From the NCBI GenBank assembly GCA_001465015.1, contig LNEO01000291.1, positions 1-43,092 on the forward strand: DNA of 43,092 bases, written 5' to 3'. The notes beneath the pieces are model-generated. The model did not search any database and was not told the DNA's origin. It saw nothing but the letters and a program-made list of their open reading frames with translations. Origin of the DNA: Deltaproteobacteria bacterium Ga0077539 (GTDB lineage Bacteria; Myxococcota_A; Polyangia; Polyangiales; Ga0077539). The first letter of the stretch is position 1, and each line of letters begins with the position of its first letter. Below, one piece after another: positions 26,079 to 32,960 of the stretch. The position numbers and the translations under genes were made by a program.

Positions 26079-26107
26079 GTCGGCTTCCGTTGGCGACACG
26101 CCCGAGT
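26079..26107. repeat. Fragment of dispersed stem-loop repeat
   Basis: GGCTTCCGTTGGCGACACGC closely matches one flank (CTTCGGTTGGCGACACGC) of the 70-bp element at 40.6 kb. The other arm is not recognisable here, so this looks like a decayed half element. It lies between the small lipoprotein and the duplicated-HTH regulator. Confidence 0.5.
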
Positions 26108-26123
26108 GAACGCGAGGACGCGC

Positions 26124-27518
26124 TCAGGTGGTGCCGACGCCGAGCGAGCGCTCGAGGACCATCGCGATCTGCGATGGGTCGCCGTCGAACACCGTGGCGA
26201 GCGCGCCGGCCTCTTGCCAGCGGCGCGCGTCGGTGTCGGTCGCGCCCCGCGAAAACGCGACCACGCTCGTAAAGCGCGTCTCCTGGTGCCGCGTCATCGC
26301 GCGGATCCAACGCTCTCCGTCGACGCCCGATGACGGCAGCGTCACGATGACGGCGTCGATCAGGTTCGTCCCGGCGCACTGCGCGCCGATGTCCACGAGG
26401 GCCGCGGTCGGGTCGGTGATCACCTGGACCTCGAAGCTCGTCGAGAGCAGCCCCGCGAGCTTGCGCGCGTCGTCGACGCGCGAGTCGACGATCGACACGC
26501 GCGGGCGCACCGGAGCGATCTCTGGAGGGATCGCCATGTTGTACCGCCGCAAGAAGTGGAGCAGCGAGCGACGACGAAAACGCAGGTGCCGCCCTGGCGT
26601 CGAAAACGCTTCGATGTCGCCCTTCTCGACCCAGTTGTGGACGGTCTTGAGGTCGACGTTCCAGATGTGGGCGACTTGAGAGGCGACGTAGATCGGCTCG
26701 CGCGGGGGGATCTTGATGCGCTCGCGTCGGGCGATGCTGCCCTCGAAGCGCCGCGCGGGCGTCGGGGTCGGCTCGATGTCTGCGCTGAGCTTCGTCGCGA
26801 GCTCGTCGAGCAGCGTGCGCAGCGCTTCGAACTGCCCGCTCTCGAGGGCGCCGACCACGTTGCGCTCGAGCGCGGTCTTGGGCGGGTCGATCAACACGAA
26901 GCGCAGCGAGGCCGTCTCGGGCCGCGACAAGAGCGCCTCGCGCCAGGTCGTGGCGTCGATCCCGTCCATCGGCAGTCGCGTGATGGCGAGGTCCATCGGC
27001 GCGCCTGCGCCCGCGCGTTCGCCTGCGGAAATCAGCGCTCCGTAGGCGTCGCCCCAGAGGTGCACGTACCAGCGCGGCGACGCATAGAGCCCGAGGTGCG
27101 CCAGGTCTTCAGCGCTGGGGACGCCCTTGATGCGCTCGCCGGGCTCGCGTCCGGGCCTGAGCAAGCCCAGCTCTTCGACGAGCTGCGCGCGTCGCTCGGC
27201 GTCTGGCTCGACCACCATCGCGTGCGGTCGATCCGTGAGCAGCTCGTCGGGGATGGGGTAGCCCCACCGCGAGAGAAATTTCACCACCGCGCTGTGTCGA
27301 AAGCGAAGATGTCCGCCGGGAGTCCGAAAGCTCTCGAGCTCTGCTGGCGCCTCTGGATCTTCGTTGCGATCACACCAGTTGTGGATGGTCTTGAGGTCGA
27401 CGTCGCAGATCGAGGCGAGCTGCGAAGCCAGAAAAATGGGCTCTCGAGCTGCTCCTGGCGCCACGCTCGCGCGCGGTGGAGAGCTCTCCGAAGGTGCGGC
27501 GCTCTTGGACTTTTTCAT
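26124..27518 (-). CDS. Regulator with duplicated HTH + pseudo-receiver modules
   Basis: A 464-residue protein made of two homologous halves. HTH1 (~27-92: FLASQLASICDVDLKTIHNWCDR, then SFRTPGGHLRFRHSAVVKFL) and HTH2 (~275-333: YVASQVAHIWNVDLKTVHNWVEK, then AFSTPGRHLRFRRRSLLHFL) are MerR/excisionase-like winged helices. Each is followed by a receiver-like alpha/beta domain (98-240 and 340-460). Both receiver-like domains have Ile where the phospho-acceptor Asp should be (AITRLP, VIVTLP), so they are probably not phosphorylated. ATG 27518 was chosen; an in-frame GTG at 27566 is possible. One chain carrying two DNA-binding heads could bridge two sites. Targets are unknown. Confidence 0.86.
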   Translation of the reverse strand: MKKSKSAAPSESSPPRASVAPGAAREPIFLASQLASICDVDLKTIHNWCDRNEDPEAPAELESFRTPGGHLRFRHSAVVKFLSRWGYPIPDELLTDRPHAMVVEPDAERRAQLVEELGLLRPGREPGERIKGVPSAEDLAHLGLYASPRWYVHLWGDAYGALISAGERAGAGAPMDLAITRLPMDGIDATTWREALLSRPETASLRFVLIDPPKTALERNVVGALESGQFEALRTLLDELATKLSADIEPTPTPARRFEGSIARRERIKIPPREPIYVASQVAHIWNVDLKTVHNWVEKGDIEAFSTPGRHLRFRRRSLLHFLRRYNMAIPPEIAPVRPRVSIVDSRVDDARKLAGLLSTSFEVQVITDPTAALVDIGAQCAGTNLIDAVIVTLPSSGVDGERWIRAMTRHQETRFTSVVAFSRGATDTDARRWQEAGALATVFDGDPSQIAMVLERSLGVGTT

Positions 27519-27571
27519 CCCGCGCGACGATAACTCCGCAGACCGAAAACGATCCCCAGAATTCACTCCCT

Positions 27572-27593
27572 GTAAGGTAACTTACGGTAACTT
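27572..27593. promoter_or_regulatory. Palindrome/direct repeat upstream of the duplicated-HTH regulator
   Basis: GTAAG-GTAA-CTTAC (27572-27585) is a perfect inverted repeat, overlapped by a direct repeat GGTAACTT at 27576-27583 and 27586-27593 (10-bp spacing). It lies 54 bp upstream of the regulator start, in a stretch AT-richer than its surroundings. An autoregulatory operator for a protein with two HTH heads is a reasonable guess. Not demonstrated. Confidence 0.45.
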
Positions 27594-27595
27594 CG

Positions 27596-27635
27596 CGTCG
27601 GTTTGGCGACATGTGGGCGTGTCAACCCACCGACG
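27596..27635. repeat. Hairpin, possibly related to the dispersed stem-loop repeat
   Basis: CGTCGGT (27596-27602) pairs with ACCGACG (27629-27635), and inside it GACA pairs with TGTC. The order TTGGCGACA...GGCGTGTC resembles the conserved arms of the 40.6-kb elements with a shorter loop. It lies between the Nudix gene end and the regulator start. It has no T-run, so it is not a standard terminator. Confidence 0.4.
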
Positions 27636-27717
27636 AACACAGGTCTTTTCGAGCCCGACCATCAGCCTGCGGGTCTCTGTGCGCCGCGAGGGCGGGCTCG
27701 GAAATCCAACGCTCGAT

Positions 27718-28590
27718 TCAGCGAACCGCGGTCCACAGACCGTCGTCGTACACGAACCGCGTGACGAACGGCGCGCCGGTCGCGTGACGCGCGCTCGTCG
27801 AGGACGATGCGCGGTCTGGATGCGCGGCGTCGTCGGGGAGCACGATGACGACGCCCTTGTCGCTCGTGGTGACGACGGGTTCGAGCGGCGCGATGCGCTC
27901 GGGCACGAGCGCCATCGCCTCGTCGACGGTGCGGGCGCGAGAGAGCTCTTCGACCGTGCGGTACGTGGGCGGGACGAGCACGATCTCGCGGCGCTCGGCG
28001 CGGGCGAGCGCTTCGGCGGGGTCGAGCCACAGCGACGCGACGGTCTCGCGCGTGTCGTGGGTGGCCACTGTTCCCCGAGGGGCGCGCGCGAGAAAGAACC
28101 GCGCGTCGAAGCGGCGCGTCTCGGCCTTGGGCGTGACCCACCGTGAGAGCGGGCGCAGCGCAGAGAGCGCGAGCTTGATATCGTGTGCCTCGAGCAGCGG
28201 GCCGAGCGGCTTCTTCTCGACGTCGAGCGCGTGGCGCAGCGCGGCCACGGTGCCCTCGTCGACGGGGCTCGTCGAGAGCAAGACGCCCGACTCTTCGAGG
28301 CACTCGCGCGCGGCCGCGACGAAGAGCCCGCGCGCGCCGGGGTTGTTCGGCTCTTGCAGGCGCTCGCGGCACGCGTCGGCGTCGAGGTCTCCGGCGAGGG
28401 ACGCTGCGCTGTCCTCGGGATCGAGCTTTCCTCCCGGAAAGACGTAGGCGCCGCCCATGAACCGGATGTCCGCGCGGCGCTTGACGAAGAACAGCTCGAC
28501 GCCGCCCCCTTCTCGGTCTCGCAGGAGCACCACGGTGGCCGCGTCCCTCGGCGTCACCGCAGGTCCGGCGAAGTCGAAGGAGATCGTCAC
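27718..28590 (-). CDS. Nudix hydrolase (NUDT19/NUDT7-like layout)
   Basis: A 290-residue Nudix protein. The Nudix box is split as in NUDT19-type enzymes: GGAYVFPGGKLDPED (46-60), a ~30-residue insertion, then AARECLEESGVLL (93-105) with the catalytic REcxEESG. The family hydrolyses nucleoside diphosphate derivatives, and this subgroup often uses CoA or its esters. That substrate is inferred from layout only. The GTG at 28590 overlaps the stop of the upstream TPR gene (GTGA), implying coupling. The C-terminal ~60 residues are less conserved. Confidence 0.88.
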   Translation of the reverse strand: MTISFDFAGPAVTPRDAATVVLLRDREGGGVELFFVKRRADIRFMGGAYVFPGGKLDPEDSAASLAGDLDADACRERLQEPNNPGARGLFVAAARECLEESGVLLSTSPVDEGTVAALRHALDVEKKPLGPLLEAHDIKLALSALRPLSRWVTPKAETRRFDARFFLARAPRGTVATHDTRETVASLWLDPAEALARAERREIVLVPPTYRTVEELSRARTVDEAMALVPERIAPLEPVVTTSDKGVVIVLPDDAAHPDRASSSTSARHATGAPFVTRFVYDDGLWTAVR

Positions 28591-28907
28591 GAGATCCCCG
28601 CGAGCGCCGACTCGAGCTCGCCTGTCGCGTGCGAGTCGCGCGCGGCGCGCGCGGCGTCGATGCCCGCCTGCAGCACTTGCTTCGCCTCGTCTTTGCGGCC
28701 GAGGTCGATCAGCATCTGTCCCGCCATCAGGTACTGCGGCACGTAGCTCGCGAACTGCTCGCGCATCGTCGAGAACACGGCGAGCGCGTCCTCTTTGCGA
28801 TCGGCGCTGCGGTACTCGAGCGCGAGCCCGTAGTGAACGAACGGATCCTTGGCCCCTGCGGCGACCATCTTCTCGAGGGCGGCGAGGCGCTTTGCGTTGG
28901 TTGCCAT
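28587..28907 (-). CDS. Small TPR protein
   Basis: A 106-residue all-helical protein with about two and a half tetratricopeptide repeats: DPFVHYGLALEYRSADRKEDALAVF, VPQYLMAGQMLIDLGRKDEAKQVLQAGI. There is no signal peptide, so it is probably a cytoplasmic adaptor. It lies 7 bp after hpt and its stop overlaps the Nudix start, so hpt - TPR - Nudix form a tight unit. Confidence 0.85.
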   Translation of the reverse strand: MATNAKRLAALEKMVAAGAKDPFVHYGLALEYRSADRKEDALAVFSTMREQFASYVPQYLMAGQMLIDLGRKDEAKQVLQAGIDAARAARDSHATGELESALAGIS

Positions 28908-28914
28908 CGTTGGG

Positions 28915-29439
28915 TCAGCTCTGGATGACGCCGATGTACGGGAGGTTGCGAAACTTCTCTGCGTAGTCGAGCCCGTAGCCCACGACGAAGTGGTCTTCGA
29001 TCGTGAAGCCCAGGTAGTCGATGTCCATCTTGACGCGCGTTCGAGAGGGCTTGTGCAAGAGCGAGCAGAGCTTGACCGAGCTCGGCTTTCGCGTCGCCAG
29101 GTTGTCGAGCAGGTACTTCATCGACAGCCCTGTGTCGACGATGTCCTCGACGATGAGCACGTCCTTGTTCTCGACCGAGAAGGTGAGATCGTGCGTGATC
29201 TGCACGACGCCCGAGCTCTCGGTGCCCGAGCCGTACGAGCGCAGTCCGAGAAAGTCTACGCGTACGTCCTCGAGGTCGATCGCTCGCGCCAGGTCGGCGG
29301 CGAACAGGAAGCTGCCCTTCAAGATCGGGACGAGCACGAGGTGCCGCCCCTTGTAGTCCTCGGTGATCTTCGCTCCGAGCTCGCGAACGCGCGTCGCGAT
29401 CTGCTCGGTGCTCAACAAGACGTTTGGCTTGGGAATCAT
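28915..29439 (-). CDS. hpt: Hypoxanthine phosphoribosyltransferase
   Basis: A 174-residue purine salvage enzyme converting hypoxanthine (and often guanine) plus PRPP to IMP/GMP. The PRPP-binding motif VLIVEDIVDTGLS is intact. VLVPILKGSFLFAADLARAI is the PPi-binding loop region. HKPSRTRVKMDIDYLGFTIEDHFVVGYGLDYAEKFRNLPYIGVI carries the purine-stacking and Mg2+ residues of bacterial Hpt (split here as HKPSRT near 130 and FVVGYGLDY near 155). Length is standard. It precedes the TPR and Nudix genes. Confidence 0.96.
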   Translation of the reverse strand: MIPKPNVLLSTEQIATRVRELGAKITEDYKGRHLVLVPILKGSFLFAADLARAIDLEDVRVDFLGLRSYGSGTESSGVVQITHDLTFSVENKDVLIVEDIVDTGLSMKYLLDNLATRKPSSVKLCSLLHKPSRTRVKMDIDYLGFTIEDHFVVGYGLDYAEKFRNLPYIGVIQS

Positions 29440-29468
29440 CGCGCCGCGAGCGTACTACAAGTCACCGC

Positions 29469-29564
29469 CGCTCTGCCTTCGGTTGGCGACACGCGTCGAG
29501 GTCCTCGGGATTGTTTTCGGGAGTTGGCTCGCGGCGTTGTCTTCTTCCAGCCTTTTCGCGTCGC
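29469..29564. repeat. Divergent copy of dispersed stem-loop repeat
   Basis: It shares both ends with the 40.6-kb elements: CGCTCTGCCTTCGGTTGG then CGACACGCG on the left, and TTGTCTTCTTCCAGCC then GCGTCGC on the right. The middle is longer (96 versus 70 bp) and different. GGTTGG/CCAGCC (one G-T wobble) and GACACGC/GCGTTGTC keep the same stem with bulges. Loss of sequence but retention of pairing points to a folded element. It lies in the hpt-sctT gap. Confidence 0.75.
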
Positions 29565-29572
29565 GATCGCCG

Positions 29573-30355
29573 CTACCTCTGCGTCGCGTCGAGCGCCCTT
29601 CGCGCGAGAGAAAGGGCGCTCTCTTCGAGGGTCCGCAGCGAGAGGGCGACCGCCACGAGCACCGCGAGCGCTCGGACCGGCGCGGCGACGTTGGACTGCG
29701 CCCACGGCGCCGCCACGCGCGACGCGATCGCCACGGCGGTCTCCGCGGCGACCAACGCCAGGAGCCCCGCGCTCGCGAGGGTGAGGCCCGACGCGAGCGA
29801 CTCGGCCGAGTACCGGACGGCCAGATCGAGCAGCGTCGTCGCTGGCGGGATCGTCGTGGGCGACGGGTCCACAGGAAATCGCGCGAACGAAGCGGCCAGC
29901 GCCTGAATGACCGCGCGAAGCCCTCCGGCCGCGACGAACGCCGCGCCGAAGGTCCAGCGAAAGAGCTCGGACAGCGGCGTTGCGCGGCCCGAGCCGTCCA
30001 TCGCGTTGACCTCGCTCGACGAAGCGCCACGGGCTTGATCGAGGATGCGCCCGGCGTGCTCCGCGGCGACGAACGGCGTCGACAACACGATCGCGAGCAG
30101 AATCCCCAAGAAGAGCTCTCGCAGCGCCGCGAGCACGAGCCCTGTGCCGAGCGCCGCGGGCGCGCGAAGGTCGAGCAGCGCCGGCGACGCTCCCACGACG
30201 AGCACCGCGAGGATGGGGGTGCGCGCAGAGGCGGGCAGCGCCCGTCCGCCAAACAGCGGGAGCATCATCGTCGCAGGGACGAGCCGCACCGTCGCGAGCG
30301 CGATGGGCACGAGCATCGCCACGATCGCGGCGAAGAACGCGGCAGACTCGTTCAT
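29573..30355 (-). CDS. sctT: Type III secretion export apparatus protein SctT (FliR/HrcT family)
   Basis: A 260-residue inner-membrane protein with about six hydrophobic helices. The conserved LVPATMMLPLFGGRALP (~25-41), the ELFLGILLAIVLSTPFVAAEHAGRILDQARG segment (~86-116, broken up as ELFLGILLAIV and GRILDQARGASSSEV) and the following SPLSELF-like stretch (TPLSELFRW) are SctT/FliR signatures. SctT forms the export gate with SctR and SctS. Only SctS is encoded next to it; no SctR, SctU, SctV or ATPase gene is in the window. A flagellar FliR is possible but no other flagellar gene is present. Confidence 0.87.
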   Translation of the reverse strand: MNESAAFFAAIVAMLVPIALATVRLVPATMMLPLFGGRALPASARTPILAVLVVGASPALLDLRAPAALGTGLVLAALRELFLGILLAIVLSTPFVAAEHAGRILDQARGASSSEVNAMDGSGRATPLSELFRWTFGAAFVAAGGLRAVIQALAASFARFPVDPSPTTIPPATTLLDLAVRYSAESLASGLTLASAGLLALVAAETAVAIASRVAAPWAQSNVAAPVRALAVLVAVALSLRTLEESALSLARRALDATQR

Positions 30356-30464
30356 GGGCGCCGCGCCTCCGCGAGCGGTCGGCGACCCGCTCGCGCGCTA
30401 GCAACTTGAAAACATGGGTGAGATCGAGCCCGCACGCCGTCCTGCCGCCCTCTCGCGCAGAGGG

Positions 30465-30731
30465 TCATCGCACGAGCTGCGGGATGGCCATCCATAGCCC
30501 GCGCGTGTAGCGCACGAGCGTAGTGGCTCCGGCGCCGCCGAGCAGCACGAGCGCGAGCGCCACGGCTGCGAGCTTCGGCGTGTGCGAGAGCGCCCCGTCG
30601 TTGATCTGCGTGGTCGCAGAGAACAGCCCCATCACGACGCCCACCGCCGCCGCTGCGAGCAGCGCGGGCAGCGAGAGCGACAGCACCAACCACAGCGCTT
30701 GTTGCGTCAGCTCGGTCGCGCGAGAGAGCAA
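30465..30731 (-). CDS. sctS: Type III secretion export apparatus protein SctS (FliQ/HrcS family)
   Basis: An 88-residue protein with two TM helices, the FliQ/SctS size and layout: ELTQQALWLVLSLSLPALLA, AAVGVVMGLFSATTQINDG, LSHTPKLAAVALALVLLG. The ATQI(N/Q)DxxLSxxPK motif between the helices is the family hallmark. The start is uncertain: no ATG or GTG is nearby, and TTG 30731 gives the expected length. Because of the rare start and small size it could be missed by gene finders. It sits 23 bp after the GltJ-like gene and 109 bp before sctT. Confidence 0.8.
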   Translation of the reverse strand: MLSRATELTQQALWLVLSLSLPALLAAAAVGVVMGLFSATTQINDGALSHTPKLAAVALALVLLGGAGATTLVRYTRGLWMAIPQLVR

Positions 30732-30754
30732 CGGGCGCCTGCGCTCTCTTCCGC

Positions 30755-32644
30755 TCAGAGCGCGAAGGGGTACTGCACTTGAAAGGTCGGCCGCGAGAAC
30801 GGCGGCACGCTCGCGGCGCGCACCGCGCGGGCCATGCACGATCCCGCCGGCGTCCCTGCGAAGGGAGCGGCCACCGTCGCCGTGGTCACGCGCCCAGACG
30901 ACGCGAACACCACGGTGATCATCGCGGGGCCTGGCTGACCGGAGGCGCACGCGCGCACCGCCGGTTGAACGCCGCGCATCGCGCTTCCGACGTCCGAGCG
31001 CTGGGGAGCTTCGGGGACGTTTCCGCCGCTCGACGGCGCAGGGCTCGAGCCGCTTGGGCCGGACGGACCCGAGGGGCGGGCCGTCCCGCAGCTCAAGAGG
31101 CAAGCGATGTCGCCGCGGCAGCGCGACGCGCAGGTCGTGCCTCCGGAGGGAGCAGGGCTCGAGGTTCCTGCCGGGGGCGGGGTGTTCGCGCCCGTTGGGG
31201 CAGGGGTATTGGCCGAGGTTCCCGAAGGATTGCGGGGCGTGCGCGAAGGACGCTCGCCGCGTCCGGTGCTCGGCGCGGTCCCCGCAGGGCCCGTCGACGG
31301 CACGCCGGTGCCCGTCGGAGGCGCGCCCGTGCCCGTGGGAGGCGCGCCCGTGCCGGCGGGTTGTCCGCCCGCGGTCCCGTTGTTCGCGCCGCCGGCAACA
31401 CCAGCGTTGTTCGCGCCGCCCTGGTTGTTGTTGCCCTGGTTGTTGTTGCCCTGGTTGTTGTTGCCCTGGTTGTTGTTGCCCTGGTTGTTGTTCTCGCTGC
31501 CGACCTGCGTTTGCTGCTGGCCGGACTTCAGCAAGAACACCGCACCGAGACCACCGCCCACCAAGATGACCGACGCGCCGAGCACGCTCGCGATGACCGT
31601 CGTGTTGCTGCCCTTTTGCCGAGCCTCGGGCGCCGCTGCGACCGTCGGCGCGGGAACCGGCGCCAACACCGGCGCCGCCAACGGCGAGGCGAGACCGCCG
31701 CCAGCGCCGACGGACAAGATCTCGTCGACGGCGCTCTTGTTGGCGCCGCCGCCTGGACCCATCGTGCCCGCCATCGACTTGATGTCGATCAGGCCGCTCG
31801 CGTCTGCGTCCTTCTTGGTCTCGGTCTTCGCAGGCGCCGAGCCCGCCACTTGCTGCAGCGTGGCCAGCGAGAAGAGCACAGAGTTTTCGTTGCGCTGGCC
31901 GGTCATCGACGCGGCGTCGAGCTTGGGGCTCGCGGCATCGGAGCTGCTGCTCGAAGCCGAAGACATCGCTGGCGCTGGCGCGGACGCTGCTGCGCTCGTC
32001 TCGACCGCTTCGTCTCCGAACATCGACGACTTGCCGCCGCCGAAAAGGTCGTTGCCCGACGAGGCCTTCGCTGCCGTGCGCGCCGCTGCCTTCGCTGCGG
32101 GCTTGCTCTCGCCGCCAAAGAGACCGCCGCCGCCGCCCGCGGATGGCGCAGGCGTGCTCGGAGCTCCGCCGCCGCCGAAGAGCGCGTCGCCTCCACCGCT
32201 CGCCGCAGGGGCCGCAGCCATGCCGCCAGCGCTGAGCACTTGCACGGCGAGCTCGGGGACGTCCTTGAGGGGCTTCCAGTCCGCGAAGCCGTCCTTCCAC
32301 ACGGAGGTCTCGCCGTTGACCTGACCCGAGGCCGCATACTGCTTGAGCTGCGTCACCGAGAAGGGGCCGGTGTTGTTGTCGTCGATCGCAGCGTGCCAGA
32401 CAGCGTCGTTCTCTCCGCCGCTGACGACGCGCGTGGCCTCGTCCTCGGGAAATTGATCAGCGCCGACGGCGTTGACTCCCGCGCTCACATCCGCGCTCGG
32501 AGTGTCTCCAGGCGCCGCCTGGTCGCCGCGGACAATGATGTCCGCGCTGCACTTCTTGCACTTGATCTTGAAGACCTTCTTGCCTTGGACCTTGTCGTCC
32601 GCGATCGAGTACTTCGCTCCGCAGCTCTGGCATGCGATCTTCAT
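30755..32644 (-). CDS. GltJ/AgmX-like protein: zinc ribbon, GYF_2, TM, AgmX/PglI C-terminus
   Basis: A 629-residue protein. Residues 1-40 are an MJ0042-type zinc ribbon (Cys5, Cys8, Cys29, Cys32). Residues ~82-130 are a GYF_2 domain (VWHAAIDDNNTGPFSVTQLKQ). A long Ala/Ser/Gly linker with LFGGG-type motifs follows, with RNENSVLFSLATLQQ at ~251-265. A TM helix spans ~349-372, then five QGNNN repeats and a Pro/Gly/Thr stretch. The C-terminus (~550-629) is an AgmX/PglI domain. This order matches Myxococcus GltJ (AgmX), whose cytoplasmic zinc ribbon and GYF domain act in gliding-complex control. Orthology is not shown; paralogues exist. ATG 32644 starts exactly at the zinc ribbon. Confidence 0.88.
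   Translation of the reverse strand: MKIACQSCGAKYSIADDKVQGKKVFKIKCKKCSADIIVRGDQAAPGDTPSADVSAGVNAVGADQFPEDEATRVVSGGENDAVWHAAIDDNNTGPFSVTQLKQYAASGQVNGETSVWKDGFADWKPLKDVPELAVQVLSAGGMAAAPAASGGGDALFGGGGAPSTPAPSAGGGGGLFGGESKPAAKAAARTAAKASSGNDLFGGGKSSMFGDEAVETSAAASAPAPAMSSASSSSSDAASPKLDAASMTGQRNENSVLFSLATLQQVAGSAPAKTETKKDADASGLIDIKSMAGTMGPGGGANKSAVDEILSVGAGGGLASPLAAPVLAPVPAPTVAAAPEARQKGSNTTVIASVLGASVILVGGGLGAVFLLKSGQQQTQVGSENNNQGNNNQGNNNQGNNNQGNNNQGGANNAGVAGGANNGTAGGQPAGTGAPPTGTGAPPTGTGVPSTGPAGTAPSTGRGERPSRTPRNPSGTSANTPAPTGANTPPPAGTSSPAPSGGTTCASRCRGDIACLLSCGTARPSGPSGPSGSSPAPSSGGNVPEAPQRSDVGSAMRGVQPAVRACASGQPGPAMITVVFASSGRVTTATVAAPFAGTPAGSCMARAVRAASVPPFSRPTFQVQYPFAL
31420..31494 (-). repeat. Five 15-bp repeats encoding QGNNN
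   Basis: Five near-identical 15-bp units (plus-strand CCCTGGTTGTTGTTG) inside the GltJ-like gene encode (QGNNN)5 just after the TM helix. Copy number is likely to vary between strains by slippage. The repeat stays in frame. Confidence 0.9.
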
Positions 32645-32960
32645 GGCTGGCTTTCCGTCGTCCTCGGCGTGCGTTCGGGCTGCTGCGCAACAAACCACAT
32701 CCGTTGTGGCTCAGCGCAGGGGTCGCTTCTCACGTGCCTGCGACGAAGGTCCAATGGGACCTGCGCCGCTCGGCATGCGACCCGATCTGCTCAGTGAGTG
32801 GGTAACACGCGCTATCGTTCGCAATGAAAATAGAAAAGTGCGCTTCACACGGTCAAGCACTGCGTGCGAGTCCGTCCCTGTCTCGGGCTTTCGGCGCGGC
32901 TGGCAGGGCGCTGGCAACCATGTAGGTTGCTCATATTGGCTGTGTTTTGTCACCGCGCGT
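32645..32960. other. Intergenic region upstream of the GltJ-like gene
   Basis: A 316-bp gap. An AT-rich patch near 32818-32836 (AATGAAAATAGAAAAG) is the most likely promoter location for the minus-strand GltJ-like gene, but no clear -35/-10 pair is seen. A hairpin GCAACC-ATGTA-GGTTGC lies at 32914-32930, about 30 bp beyond the end of the double-zinc-ribbon gene; without a T-run it is only a weak terminator candidate. No small gene is supported. Confidence 0.5.

Noticed and set aside
27596..27635. Intrinsic terminator for the Nudix gene
   Set aside because: The hairpin has no T-run on the minus strand and is ~85 bp past the stop; it fits better as a relative of the dispersed repeat.
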